A stretch of DNA of 64,000 bases from Paenibacillus sp. 1781tsa1. Lineage in GTDB: Bacteria; Bacillota; Bacilli; Paenibacillales; Paenibacillaceae. The stretch spans positions 2,728,001 to 2,792,000 of the forward strand of contig NZ_JAMYWY010000001.1 of assembly GCF_024159265.1 (NCBI RefSeq), in the 5' to 3' direction. Under the pieces are notes generated by a model. The model saw only the letters and a list, made by a program, of their open reading frames with translations. It searched no databases and had not been told where the DNA came from. Below are positions 27,698-37,656 of the stretch, one piece after another. A program made the position numbers and the translations under genes. Each line of letters starts with the position of its first letter. Position 1 is the stretch's first letter.

Positions 27698-28740
27698 ATC
27701 ACTTTGCTCCCTTCCTGATTCGAAATGTGCGGTTGGCCGCTTGCATCACAGTCACTCCATTTTTCGTCATACATCCAACATCGTACCGATTCTTCATCGG
27801 AACTTTTCAATAGCTCAGGCTGAGCCATAGAACAGATATCTTTGCGGAAAGCACATCTGGGGGCGAATCGGCAACCTGAAGGCAGATCATAAGGACTCGG
27901 AACAGTTCCCGGGATGGCTAACAACTCTTCCTGGTCCTCATCGATCCTTGGCAGTGACTGAAGCAGTCCCTGGGTGTATGGATGTTTGGGGTTATCAAAT
28001 ATGGAATCTACAGATGCGTATTCAACAATCTGTCCTGCATATAGAACCGCTACGCGGTCACAGGTTTCTGCAACAACACCCAGATCATGTGTGATCAGGA
28101 TGATGGACATGCCCATACGCTGCTGGAGTTGCTTCATCAGATCAAGAATCTGAGATTGTACGGTTACATCGAGCGCAGTCGTGGGTTCGTCTGCGATTAA
28201 CAGATCAGGTTGACAAGCCATAGCCATTGCAATCATGACGCGTTGACGCATGCCGCCACTAAGCTGGAAGGGTTCCTGATGCGCGCGTTCTTCAGGGGAG
28301 GGTATTCCTACCATGCGCAACAGTTCAACAGCTTTTGCCCAAGCTTCTTTCCGACCCAGGTTCTCATGCAGCCTGAATACCTCAGCAACCTGTTCTCCGA
28401 CTGTATAAACAGGATTCAGCGAGGTCATCGGCTCTTGAAAAATCATGGATATCTCTTTGCCACGAATGCGCCGCATCTGTTCTTCAGACTTGGTCAGCAG
28501 ATCCTCATTTTTGAACAGAATCTGACCTCCGACCGTTCTTCCCGGACGACTTAGAAGCTGCATGATGGAGAGGGAGGTCATGCTTTTTCCACAACCGGAT
28601 TCTCCAACCAGACCTAATGTTTCTCCCCGATATACACTGAAATCAATGCCATCAACGGCTTTGCTAATTCCTTCGTCCGTAAAAAAGTATGTTTGCAGTC
28701 CTTGTACTTCCAGCAACTTCTCCTGCGTGATCCTAACCAT
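27694..28740 (-). CDS. Oligopeptide/dipeptide-type ABC transporter ATPase (DppD/OppD)
   Basis: A 348-residue ATPase with Walker [10 protein letters not shown], signature [14 protein letters not shown], Walker [13 protein letters not shown] and the C-terminal [14 protein letters not shown] extension of the OppD/DppD group. AAGGAGG lies 7 nt before the start. The gene overlaps the second ATPase by 4 nt and follows the DppB-like permease gene by 12 nt. Confidence 0.92.
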   Translation of the reverse strand: MVRITQEKLLEVQGLQTYFFTDEGISKAVDGIDFSVYRGETLGLVGESGCGKSMTSLSIMQLLSRPGRTVGGQILFKNEDLLTKSEEQMRRIRGKEISMIFQEPMTSLNPVYTVGEQVAEVFRLHENLGRKEAWAKAVELLRMVGIPSPEERAHQEPFQLSGGMRQRVMIAMAMACQPDLLIADEPTTALDVTVQSQILDLMKQLQQRMGMSIILITHDLGVVAETCDRVAVLYAGQIVEYASVDSIFDNPKHPYTQGLLQSLPRIDEDQEELLAIPGTVPSPYDLPSGCRFAPRCAFRKDICSMAQPELLKSSDEESVRCWMYDEKWSDCDASGQPHISNQEGSKVI

Positions 28741-28752
28741 GCAATCTCCTCC

Positions 28753-29673
28753 TTAATCCATCTCAATTCTTTTATTGAAGTACCGGTATAACAGATCCAC
28801 ACCCAGATTCACGAATACAAAAATGACAGAAGCAACCAGTACGCCTCCTTGTACGACAGGGAGGTCCCTCATACGGATGGCATCAACGATCAATCGGCCC
28901 AGACCATTGATAGCAAATACGGATTCGACCAGAACCGTCCCGCCAAGCAGTGTTCCAAATTGCAATCCGATGACAGTGATTACGGGAATAAGCGCGTTTT
29001 TGAGGGCGTGTTTGTAAACAATGAGTCTATTTTTCAGACCTTTTGCCCGTGCGGTACGGATGTAGTCCTGATGAATGACATCCAGCATACTGGAACGGGT
29101 CATGCGGGCAACGATGGCGGCTCCCGAAGCACCAAGTGTAATAGCAGGTAAGATGACGTGTTCCAGGCTTCCCCAGCCGGTAACGGGCAATAGATGATAT
29201 TTGACGGAGAAAAAGGAGATTAACATCATGCCCAGCCAGAAGCTGGGGAGTGAGATGCCCAGCAGGGCAACCAGCATAATCAGGCGATCCGCTGTACTAT
29301 GCTGGCGGGTGGCGGATACAATTCCCGCTATCATACCGAGTACAATCGTGATGACAATACTCGCGAGTGCCAATTGAATGGTGGTGGGCAAACGAAGCAT
29401 AATTTCGTCCATTACCGGATGGTCTGAGCGATACGAGGTTCCCAGATCTCCGCGAAACACATCGAGTACATACTGGATGTATTGCAGTGGAAGAGGTCGA
29501 TCAAGTCCCAGATCATGGCGGATGGCTTGTACCGTTTCTTCAGATGCTCCGTCTCCAGCGATGAGAACGGCAGGGTCTCCGGGGACCATCTGCATAATGA
29601 GAAAGACGACTAGAATGACGCCAAATATAACGGGAACGGTCTGAATGAGGCGTCGCACAATGTAAGTCAGCAT
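28753..29673 (-). CDS. ABC transporter permease (DppB/OppB type)
   Basis: A 306-residue permease that starts MLTYIVRRLIQTVPVIFGV, the usual DppB opening, with about six transmembrane segments and the EAA-type loop YIRTARAKGLKNRLIVYKHA. It pairs with the DppC-like permease whose gene lies 31 nt upstream. Confidence 0.92.
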   Translation of the reverse strand: MLTYIVRRLIQTVPVIFGVILVVFLIMQMVPGDPAVLIAGDGASEETVQAIRHDLGLDRPLPLQYIQYVLDVFRGDLGTSYRSDHPVMDEIMLRLPTTIQLALASIVITIVLGMIAGIVSATRQHSTADRLIMLVALLGISLPSFWLGMMLISFFSVKYHLLPVTGWGSLEHVILPAITLGASGAAIVARMTRSSMLDVIHQDYIRTARAKGLKNRLIVYKHALKNALIPVITVIGLQFGTLLGGTVLVESVFAINGLGRLIVDAIRMRDLPVVQGGVLVASVIFVFVNLGVDLLYRYFNKRIEMD

Positions 29674-29704
29674 ATAGGATGTTCTCTTCCTTTCATGAGC
29701 AAAG

Positions 29705-30589
29705 TTATTTTAATTTGGGGTCAAGTGCATCCCGAAGACCATCACCAAACAGATTGAAGCCGATCACGAGTGTGGATATGGCGAGACCGGGGAAAAGAGC
29801 CAAATATGGGGCACTGAACATGTAATCACGTCCACTGCTTAACAGGGCGCCCCATTCTGCGGAAGGAGGCTGAGCACCCAGACCTAGAAAGGAAAGGCCT
29901 GCTGCGGATAGAATGGCAGTTGCGAGGCGCAACGTAATCTGCACGATAATAGGCGACATAATATTGGGCAATATGTGCACGAGAATGATTCGCAGATCAC
30001 TTCCGCCAAGCGTGCGTATGGAATCAATGTATTCGAGCTTACGGACGGTCAGTGTTGAGCCTCTTACAATTCGTGCGAACATGGGAATGGAAAAGACACC
30101 AACAGCGATCATGACATTGATCAGGCTTGCTCCCAGTGCGCTGACGATAGCCAAAGCGAGCAAAATACCTGGGAAGGCCAGAAGGATATCCATGATTCTC
30201 ATAATAATGGCATCCATCCAGCCACCGTAGTAACCAGCTATCAGACCCAGAAGCACGCCGAAGATTGCACCAATACTTACAGCAGCAACACCGATTAATA
30301 GAGATAAACGTGTTCCGTAGATGATACGGCTAAGCAAGTCGCGACCCTTATCATCCGTACCCATCCAGTGATCCCAGGAGGGGAGAAGTAATTTGTCAGG
30401 CAGATGAATGTTATAAGGATCGTATGGAGCAATCCACGGGGCAAAAAGAGCAACAATAATATAAAAGAGAACAATGAGGCCTCCGGCAGAGGCTAGTTTG
30501 TTTGCTGCCATACGGGTAAGAAACTTACGGAGTTGACCAGATCTTATTACCTTGTGTGGAGCAGCAGGTGTGATCACAGATTGATTCAT
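29705..30589 (-). CDS. ABC transporter permease (DppC/OppC type)
   Basis: A 294-residue permease starting MNQSVITPAAPHK. This ATG has GGGAGG 5-6 nt upstream; the longer frame from 30631 would start before the SD. It shows the DppC landmarks FAPWIAPYDPYNIH, HWMGTDDKGRDLLSRI and the cytoplasmic loop with REYIDSIRTLGG-like sequence (LEYIDSIRTLGG). It is the first gene of the ABC operon and is divergent from the amidohydrolase operon, which encodes the matching binding protein. Confidence 0.92.
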   Translation of the reverse strand: MNQSVITPAAPHKVIRSGQLRKFLTRMAANKLASAGGLIVLFYIIVALFAPWIAPYDPYNIHLPDKLLLPSWDHWMGTDDKGRDLLSRIIYGTRLSLLIGVAAVSIGAIFGVLLGLIAGYYGGWMDAIIMRIMDILLAFPGILLALAIVSALGASLINVMIAVGVFSIPMFARIVRGSTLTVRKLEYIDSIRTLGGSDLRIILVHILPNIMSPIIVQITLRLATAILSAAGLSFLGLGAQPPSAEWGALLSSGRDYMFSAPYLALFPGLAISTLVIGFNLFGDGLRDALDPKLK

Positions 30590-30695
30590 AGGAGCCTCCC
30601 TTTTCGCTTGATATGTTAATAAAACTAACACACAATAGTGATAAATAAAGGATTTCTACTCATTAAGTAAAAAAAACGAAAATTTAAGTAAAGAT

Positions 30696-30711
30696 CATGT
30701 AAATAAACATG
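30696..30711. promoter_or_regulatory. Inverted repeat in a divergent promoter region
   Basis: CATGT (30696-30700) and ACATG (30707-30711) form an inverted repeat with a 6-nt spacer, in the AT-rich gap between the divergent ABC and amidohydrolase operons. It could be a regulator-binding site. The evidence is only its symmetry and position. Confidence 0.3.
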
Positions 30712-30794
30712 ACAATTAATCGCTAGAATGAAATTCAAGGCAGGTTTGATAGCCTCCAACTCCAAAAAAGAAGCTAAGAAGGGGGAGATGCGAA

Positions 30795-32075
30795 TTGGAC
30801 TACATGAATTCAACAGACTACTGGCTGCTTAATGTTCAGATTGAACGCCGCTATGTCTATGACGGGGATGCTGTACGGGGTACGGAAACAGAACTTAGTC
30901 ATGTACAGATTAGAGAAGGGTTGATTGTGCAAGTCATTGCGGCTGACAGGATGAATTCGGTCAACATGGACGGAGAACAGATTCTGGCGGAGCCTGTGTA
31001 TGATGGCAGAGGAATGTTGATGTTACCTTCATTTACCGAGAAGCATGTTCATCTGGATAAAACGTTGCTGGGAGAACCGTGGCAAGCGGTTATACCCGCC
31101 AGCGGGGTGGCCGGCAGATGTGAAATCGAAAAAAGACTTCTTCCGCAGCTTGTCACACCGCCGTTGCAAAGGGCAGAACTTCTGCTTCAACGTCTGATTG
31201 AAGCAGGTTCTACTCATATACGGACCCATATCGATGTGTATCCTGAAGCAGGAACGAAACAACTGGAACCCGTATTGAACTTGTTCCATTCCTATCGTCA
31301 TGAGATTACACATGAGGTTGTGGCGTTCCCTCAGCATGGTTTATTGCGTTCAGGCAGCAAGGCATTGGTTCGTGAGGCGCTTCAGAAAGGGGCTCATCTG
31401 GTCGGCGGGGTTGATCCTGCAACAATGGACACAGATCTGGAGGCGAGTTTGCAGCTGATGGTGGAGCTTGCAGTTGAAGCGGGTGCAGGTATTGACCTGC
31501 ATCTCCATGATCCGGATTATTTGGGCACCTATACAATGAAGAGATTGGCAAGATTAACTGTGGAGGCAGGACTGCAGGGTAACGTATCGATCAGTCATGC
31601 ATTTGCACTTGGTGAAGTCAGTGAGGCAGAAGCGCGATCTATAGCAGATCTGTTGGCAGAGGCGGGAATAACCATCATAACCAGTGCGCCTCATGGTCGA
31701 ACACTGCCACCTGTGCCTCTGCTGTGGGAGCATGGAGTGAATGTGGAAGCAGGGTGTGACAACATTTATGATACGTGGCAACCCTTCGGAAACGGGGACA
31801 TTCTGGAACGAGCTTCGAGACTCGCAGAACGGTTTGCCTGGATTGATGAACGCTCGTTAGCCCGGTCGCTCAGACTGATCACGGGAGGCAGAGAAACACT
31901 GGATGCTCAAGGTGAACGGATGTGGCCTGTTCCGGGCGATTCGGCAGATTTGATATTGGTCGATGCGAGTTGTGCAGCGGAAGCTGTCGCCCGCAGAGCA
32001 CCAAGAAAAGCGGTTTTCTCCAAAGGACATCTTATCTGGGATGATCAGAAGGGACACCGAAAGATGCATGATTAA
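30795..32075 (+). CDS. CodA-like amidohydrolase, paralogue 1
   Basis: A 426-residue metal-dependent hydrolase of the cytosine-deaminase-like branch. Metal ligands expected from CodA are visible: HVH in TEKHVHLDKTLLG, His in IDLHLHDPDYLG, His in SISHAFALGE and Asp in AGCDNIYDTW. The CodA general acid/base Glu is Asp in this alignment. The diagnostic AFPQHGLLRSG block is present. The TTG start at 30795 follows GGGGGAG by 7 nt. It is the first gene of a run encoding four paralogues, a binding protein and a PPDK-like protein. It probably deaminates or opens a nitrogen heterocycle or amide. The substrate is unknown. Confidence 0.85.
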   Translation: MDYMNSTDYWLLNVQIERRYVYDGDAVRGTETELSHVQIREGLIVQVIAADRMNSVNMDGEQILAEPVYDGRGMLMLPSFTEKHVHLDKTLLGEPWQAVIPASGVAGRCEIEKRLLPQLVTPPLQRAELLLQRLIEAGSTHIRTHIDVYPEAGTKQLEPVLNLFHSYRHEITHEVVAFPQHGLLRSGSKALVREALQKGAHLVGGVDPATMDTDLEASLQLMVELAVEAGAGIDLHLHDPDYLGTYTMKRLARLTVEAGLQGNVSISHAFALGEVSEAEARSIADLLAEAGITIITSAPHGRTLPPVPLLWEHGVNVEAGCDNIYDTWQPFGNGDILERASRLAERFAWIDERSLARSLRLITGGRETLDAQGERMWPVPGDSADLILVDASCAAEAVARRAPRKAVFSKGHLIWDDQKGHRKMHD

Positions 32076-32133
32076 GCCTGTTTGACAAACCTACGGATGT
32101 TTATTGGATTCGGATCATTTGACGAAAAAGGGG

Positions 32134-33423
32134 ATGAGGAGCATTATACAGCATCAGCATACACCGTATTGGTTACGCAATGTCCGTCTGGAACAAGGGT
32201 ATCGTTATGAGAATGATCAAATAATCGGGACCATAAGTGAATTGTTTGATCTGTGGATCGAACACGGAAAAATCATGCGCATCGTTAAAACGGAAGATCG
32301 TAATAGTTCAGATTCGTTAACGGTTACTACAGAATTGATGAATGAAGGAGAAGCGGAGTTGGCCATGCCAAGCTCAGATCGGGATGCGGGAGGGATGCTG
32401 CTTTTACCCGGGTTCCGCGAAATGCATATTCACATTGATAAAACATATTACGGTGGACCTTGGATCGCGCCGACGCCACCTGAAGGAATTTTCAAAAGAA
32501 TTGCAGAGGAGCGTGAGCTATTGCCACGGCAATTGCCGCATGCGCAGGAGAGGGCTGTGAAAGTATTATCTCTTCTTCAATCCAGCGGGGTTACGCATGT
32601 GCAAACCCACTGCAATATTGATCCTCAGATTGGGCTTGCCAACCTTGAAGCAACCGTGTCAGCTGCGGCTCAGTTTAGCGAGAGTCTCACGTGTGAGACC
32701 GTGGCGTTTCCACAACATGGTCTTCTACGAAGTGGCGTCGTTGCAGAAATGAAAGAGGCACTGCGACGCGGTGCGCGCTGGGTAGGCGGGGTGGACCCGG
32801 CAACGGTGGATAACGATATTGAAAAATCTCTCTTTACCATCATGGACCTGGCGGTGGAAGCTAATGCAGGAGTGGATATTCACATTCATGATCCGGGTCA
32901 TTTGGGCACATTTACGATGAATCGTCTTGCGGCGATGACGGAGCAGGCCGGTTGGCAGGGGAGAGTGAATGTGAGCCATGCACTGGGTTTTGCAGACGTT
33001 ACAGAAGCGATGCAGGTGCAACTGGCCGAACGGTTTGCGGAACTGGATATCTCGATAACCTCAACTGTACCGCTTAACCGCTGGATGCCCTATTCTCTTC
33101 TGAAGAAATACGGAGTTCGAGTTGAATTGGGTGAAGATACCATTACGGATCACTGGGGACCTTTCGGCCGTGGGGACATATTGGAACGAGCCGGACGGTT
33201 GGCTGAGCGTGAGAGATGGAGTTCAGAACGGGGATTAGCCGAGACACTGGGATATATTACAGGGGGAATCACCCCGTTAGATGAGCGAGGTAATGTTCAA
33301 TGGCCTCTCATTGGTGATCCAGCGACAGCGGTTCTTGTGCAGGCTTCCTGCTCGGCTGAAGCGATCGCAAGGCGTTCAACGCGAGGTGCATTCATATATC
33401 AGGGAAATCTTGTTAACGGGTAA
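32134..33423 (+). CDS. CodA-like amidohydrolase, paralogue 2
   Basis: A protein of about 429 residues, close to paralogue 1 along its length. It has HIH in EMHIHIDKTYYG, His in VDIHIHDPGHLG, His in NVSHALGFAD, Asp in LGEDTITDHWGPFG and AFPQHGLLRSG. The start is uncertain. ATG 32134 gives an N-terminus that aligns with paralogue 1 (PYWLRNV versus DYWLLNV) but has a poorly spaced SD. The frame is open back to a TTG at 32104. It lies 58 nt (or less) after paralogue 1 and before the binding-protein gene. Confidence 0.83.
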   Translation: MRSIIQHQHTPYWLRNVRLEQGYRYENDQIIGTISELFDLWIEHGKIMRIVKTEDRNSSDSLTVTTELMNEGEAELAMPSSDRDAGGMLLLPGFREMHIHIDKTYYGGPWIAPTPPEGIFKRIAEERELLPRQLPHAQERAVKVLSLLQSSGVTHVQTHCNIDPQIGLANLEATVSAAAQFSESLTCETVAFPQHGLLRSGVVAEMKEALRRGARWVGGVDPATVDNDIEKSLFTIMDLAVEANAGVDIHIHDPGHLGTFTMNRLAAMTEQAGWQGRVNVSHALGFADVTEAMQVQLAERFAELDISITSTVPLNRWMPYSLLKKYGVRVELGEDTITDHWGPFGRGDILERAGRLAERERWSSERGLAETLGYITGGITPLDERGNVQWPLIGDPATAVLVQASCSAEAIARRSTRGAFIYQGNLVNG

Positions 33424-33483
33424 CAATCAGAAATATTACATCATTTAATTCAATTTAATTCATAACGGAAGTAGGAGATTATA

Positions 33484-35040
33484 TTGAAAAAAAGAGGGTT
33501 TGTTGGAAGCATGCTGGCATTGTCCATGACACTTGTAATCAGCGCCTGTTCATCGGGAGGAACATCCACTGCTGGTGGCGAAGCGGTCTCTCCGGGAGAA
33601 CGCCAATCGGGCGGTACACTGGTCATCGCGAGACAGAGTGATGCAAATAATCTGGACCCTCAGTACAGTTCTCAGATTAATTCCATGGCGGTATACCATC
33701 ATAAAATAACAGAAGGGCTTGTCTTAATGGACAAGAACAGCAAGTACCAACCGTTGCTGGCTACGGAATGGACACAACGGAATGATACAACATGGGAGTT
33801 CAAATTGCGTGAGGGAGTGTCTTTCCATGATGGGGCACCTTTTAATGCAGAGGCTGTTCAAAAAACGTTTGAACGTATTCCGACGACACCCAAAGCAGGT
33901 ATGTTCTCCATGATCAAGGAAGTGAAGGCAGTGGACGAGCATACGATTCAGTTCATCTTGAATTATCCTTACGCTCCAATCATGTCGCTGCTTGCCAGTG
34001 CGGAAGGAAATATACTCAGCCCTGCTTCCATAGAATCGGCGGGAACAGATATGGTGAAGGAACCTGTCGGAACAGGACCGTTTGTATTTGAATCATGGAC
34101 ACCAGGAGACAAAATTGTACTTGCTAAAAATGAAAATTATTGGGGTGACAAACCAAACATCGATAAAGTGGAGTTTAAAACTGTCCCGGAAGATACGACC
34201 CGCTTAGCCATGGTTGAGACAGGAGAGGCTCAGGTAGCAGAGCAGGTTCCCTCCACGGAGATTGCACGAATTGAAGCATCTTCAACCATGAAACTGGGGC
34301 GTTACGAGGCTTTTTCTACGGACCATATAGGGTTTAATACAAGCAAAGAGCCATTTAACAACCCGTTGGTTCGTCAGGCTGTAGCATATGCGGTGGACAA
34401 GGAATCTATCGTCAGCGGCGTGTACAACAATATTGGCAAGGTAACGGACTCCACACTTGGAACCACGATGATCGGATACAGTTCCAATGTAAAGGGGTAC
34501 AGTTATGATCTGAACAAAGCAAAGTCCTTGCTTGCTGAGGCTGGGTATCCGGAGGGGTTCTCAGCCACGTTATATACCAGTGATAACAAAACAAGAGTGA
34601 ACGTAGCAGAGGTATTACAGTCTCAGTTGAAAGGTATCGGAATTAACCTTGAGGTGAAAGTACTGGAGTTTGGAGCTTACATTGATGCAGCAGCCAAAGG
34701 GGAAACCGAAATGTTCCTGAGTGGGTGGGGAAATGCAACAGGCGATGCCGATTATAATCAGTTTAACTTGTTTCACAGCACCTCCAAAGGAGTCCCTGGT
34801 AATCATTCCTTCTATAATAATCCGGAAGTGGATCAATTCATTGAGGATGCCCGGAAAGAAACGGACCCCGATAAACGCACAGCCATTTATGAAAAAGCCA
34901 TCCAACTTGAGCTGAACGATGTTCCCATTCTACCATTCCGTAATGGCGAGAATCTGGCAGCCCTCTCCAAAGATGTGGATGGGGTATGGATTAGTCCATC
35001 CGGTTTTGTTGAAATCAATAGCGCAAGCTTTCTGAAATAA
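33484..35040 (+). CDS. ABC transporter substrate-binding lipoprotein, family 5
   Basis: A 518-residue OppA/DppA-type lipoprotein. The TTG start at 33484 follows TAGGAGA. The signal peptide ends in lipobox LVISAC. The mature part has the family 5 marks GGTLVIARQSDANNLDPQ, LREGVSFHDGAPFNAEAV, EPVGTGPFVFESW and NPLVRQAVAYAVDKESIV. It should feed the ABC importer encoded divergently (26.7-30.6 kb). Its location inside the amidohydrolase run ties uptake and hydrolysis to the same compound. Confidence 0.9.
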   Translation: MKKRGFVGSMLALSMTLVISACSSGGTSTAGGEAVSPGERQSGGTLVIARQSDANNLDPQYSSQINSMAVYHHKITEGLVLMDKNSKYQPLLATEWTQRNDTTWEFKLREGVSFHDGAPFNAEAVQKTFERIPTTPKAGMFSMIKEVKAVDEHTIQFILNYPYAPIMSLLASAEGNILSPASIESAGTDMVKEPVGTGPFVFESWTPGDKIVLAKNENYWGDKPNIDKVEFKTVPEDTTRLAMVETGEAQVAEQVPSTEIARIEASSTMKLGRYEAFSTDHIGFNTSKEPFNNPLVRQAVAYAVDKESIVSGVYNNIGKVTDSTLGTTMIGYSSNVKGYSYDLNKAKSLLAEAGYPEGFSATLYTSDNKTRVNVAEVLQSQLKGIGINLEVKVLEFGAYIDAAAKGETEMFLSGWGNATGDADYNQFNLFHSTSKGVPGNHSFYNNPEVDQFIEDARKETDPDKRTAIYEKAIQLELNDVPILPFRNGENLAALSKDVDGVWISPSGFVEINSASFLK

Positions 35041-35059
35041 GGACGGAGGAGTGGTCAAC

Positions 35060-36361
35060 ATGATCCGCCAACTCATTCAAAATTGCCGGATTCCCGGGAG
35101 TTATGGACTTCATAATATAGAATTGTATGGTACAACCATTGAACAGATCCTGCCGTCTTCGGACGGTGGGGGTTCATCCATAAGTGACATGACAAGTATG
35201 ATCCATGGAGAACTTGAAGAAAATCATGGGCGGTATGGATTTATATTTGATGCCAAGGGTGGTCTCGTACTGCCAGGATTAATTGAACCACACATCCATC
35301 TGGAAAAGGCGCTTTTGCTTGATCGCATGCCTGGTGATGCTTCCTCATTGCAAGAAGCGATCTCGATGACAGCTGCGCTTAAGGCGGGGTTCACGGAGTT
35401 CGATATGATCCAAAGATCCGTAGAAGTCATCCAAAAACTGTCCAGTTACGGTGTAACCAGACTTCGTTGTCATGTTGAAGTGGACCCCATGCTGGGACTA
35501 CGGGCTATGAATAGTGCGTTGACTGTAAAAGAAAAAATGGAGCATATGATGGGGATCCAGATTGTGGTCTTTCCGCAAGAAGGGATCATTAGGGCTCCAG
35601 GTACCGCAGACCTTATGGAAGAGGCAGTACGGATGGGAGCCGACGTAATTGGTGGAATTACTTATGTTGATCCTGAACTGGATGATCATCTGAACTTTGT
35701 TTTTGAACTGGCTTCGCGGCACAATCGCCCCCTTGATTTTCATGCTGATTTCTCATTAAATCCTGAAGATGAAGCTATACTTCACATTGCGAATAAGACC
35801 TTGGATTATGGGTTCCAGGGCAGAGTTTCGGCTGGCCATGTCACTTCGCTTGCGGCTATGCCATGGGAAAAGGTGAAGTTATACGCCAGAAAGATTGCAG
35901 AAGCGGATCTCCATGTCATGACTCTTCCTGCAACAGATCTATACTTGAATGGCCGAGCGGATAACGATAACACTCGCAGAGGCATAACGCCGGTTAGTTT
36001 GTTGCGGGACGAAGGGGTGAACGTAATCTACGGCGCCAACAATATTCAAAATGCCTTTACACCTTTTGGTAATGGCAATCCGCTCGATATTGCTTGGTTG
36101 CTTGCCCATACGGCCTACATGGGGAGTGAAGCGGATGCCGATACATTGGTGGAGATGGCAACACTTAGTGCAGCACGGGCACTGGGAATAGACAATTACG
36201 GTCTTCGAGCTGGAGCACAGGCCGATCTGGTCATATTTCCAGTGCAGTCCAGGCGTGAACTGATTATTGAACGACCGCGGCCTGTTGGAGTATGGAAGAA
36301 GGGTCGCCTTCTGACTACGAAAGTGGAGGATGGAGAATGTCATGAAATTAGTTATCGATAA
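35060..36361 (+). CDS. CodA-like amidohydrolase, paralogue 3, with altered active site
   Basis: A 433-residue member of the same superfamily but diverged from the other three. HIH is kept in EPHIHLEKALLL and the later His in SAGHVTSLAA. The position of the CodA metal-ligand/catalytic Asp (GHDD in CodA) reads GANN here (YGANNIQNAFTPFGNG), and the CodA general-base Glu (HCDE) reads HADF. The segment TRRGITPVSLLRDEGVNVIYG is strikingly CodA-like. GGAGGA lies 9 nt before the ATG at 35060; the GTG at 35051 directly abuts the SD. It overlaps paralogue 4 by 20 nt. It may use a different mechanism or have a non-catalytic role. Confidence 0.8.
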   Translation: MIRQLIQNCRIPGSYGLHNIELYGTTIEQILPSSDGGGSSISDMTSMIHGELEENHGRYGFIFDAKGGLVLPGLIEPHIHLEKALLLDRMPGDASSLQEAISMTAALKAGFTEFDMIQRSVEVIQKLSSYGVTRLRCHVEVDPMLGLRAMNSALTVKEKMEHMMGIQIVVFPQEGIIRAPGTADLMEEAVRMGADVIGGITYVDPELDDHLNFVFELASRHNRPLDFHADFSLNPEDEAILHIANKTLDYGFQGRVSAGHVTSLAAMPWEKVKLYARKIAEADLHVMTLPATDLYLNGRADNDNTRRGITPVSLLRDEGVNVIYGANNIQNAFTPFGNGNPLDIAWLLAHTAYMGSEADADTLVEMATLSAARALGIDNYGLRAGAQADLVIFPVQSRRELIIERPRPVGVWKKGRLLTTKVEDGECHEISYR

Positions 36362-37499
36362 TGTACTTTTGCCTACGGGAACACACACATTGGTTATTGA
36401 AGAGGGGAAGATTACACAGGTCGTGGCAGAATCCACGGATCAGGACCAAATCATACAGGCTCGCCACAGCGATGCCGATTCATGGAACGCTGCCGGGCTT
36501 GTGTACCTTCCCACACTTGCAGATATGCATTGTCATCTGGATAAACATCATATCGGTGAACGCTGGATTCCCCTGGAGCCGTTCCAGACACTGGAATCAC
36601 ATCTTGCTTATGAGAAAAAACTGCTGGGTGGATTGACTCAAACGGTGGGAGAACGGGCGAAAGTTCTTGCGGAACAAATGATTGATTATGGTACAACGCG
36701 CATTCGTACACATGTTGATGTGGATCCTGAGGTTGGTCTCCGAAATCTGGAGGCCATACTACGCGTACGAGAAGAGCTTTGTGATTACATGGACATTGAG
36801 ATTGTAGCATTTCCACAGCAAGGGCTCATTCGTTCATCATCTGAACAGATCGTGAGGGAGGCTCTGGCACTGGGTGCCGATCTGGTTGGTGGTGTTGACC
36901 CGGCAGGTCTCGATGGGGATATGGAACGCAGTTTACAGATGATGTTTGATATCGCTACAGCTGCAGGTAAGGGGATCGATCTTCATCTTCATGATGGAGG
37001 TGAAACCGGTTTAGCTACCCTACGGCGATTTGCTGAATTGACAAGAGAGGCAGGACTACAGCATCGAACAGCGGTTAGCCATGCCTATTGCTTGGGGGAG
37101 CAAACGGAATCCGACGTACAGCCAACCCTTGATGTGTTAAAACATGCCGGAGTAACACTCGTATCTAGTGTACCTATTGATCGTCCGATGCCGAGAGGAA
37201 GCCAAGTTCTCGATACAGATGTTAACTTTATGCTTGGCTCCGATAACATCCGTGATGCCTGGTCACCATTTGGCAACGGGGATATGTTACAGCGAGCTTC
37301 CCGAATGGCTGAACGTGAAAATTGGGTCAGTGATGACAGGTTGCTGGGCACGTATGCTTGGGTGAGTAATGGCAAGTTAACGCCAAGCGTCGGTGATCCG
37401 GCTGACTTCATGTTAGTTCGGGCATTGAACGCCCAGCACGCCCTAGCTTCTGTACCCGCGCGCGCCGCAGTATTCAAAAAGGGTAGACGTATTCGTTAA
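36342..37499 (+). CDS. CodA-like amidohydrolase, paralogue 4
   Basis: A 385-residue hydrolase starting MKLVIDNVLLPTG; GGAGA lies 5 nt before this ATG, and the ATG at 36330 abuts the SD. It retains HCH in DMHCHLDKHHIG, His in IDLHLHDGGETG, His in AVSHAYCLGE and Asp in LGSDNIRDAWSPFG, with AFPQQGLIRSS. It is shorter than paralogues 1 and 2 at the N-terminus. It overlaps paralogue 3 by 20 nt, so they are translationally coupled. Confidence 0.85.
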   Translation: MKLVIDNVLLPTGTHTLVIEEGKITQVVAESTDQDQIIQARHSDADSWNAAGLVYLPTLADMHCHLDKHHIGERWIPLEPFQTLESHLAYEKKLLGGLTQTVGERAKVLAEQMIDYGTTRIRTHVDVDPEVGLRNLEAILRVREELCDYMDIEIVAFPQQGLIRSSSEQIVREALALGADLVGGVDPAGLDGDMERSLQMMFDIATAAGKGIDLHLHDGGETGLATLRRFAELTREAGLQHRTAVSHAYCLGEQTESDVQPTLDVLKHAGVTLVSSVPIDRPMPRGSQVLDTDVNFMLGSDNIRDAWSPFGNGDMLQRASRMAERENWVSDDRLLGTYAWVSNGKLTPSVGDPADFMLVRALNAQHALASVPARAAVFKKGRRIR

Positions 37500-37656
37500 G
37501 ATAGAAAATAGGCTACACATATTTTACATTCCGAACACAAATGTCGAAGCAAATGTCCTTGACTGCCTTTTTACAACATACCATTAACTAAAGGGCAATT
37601 CGAAGGGTTAGGTTGCCTTTGAAGCTAGCCATGTAATGGCAGATGGGAGCGCTGTA

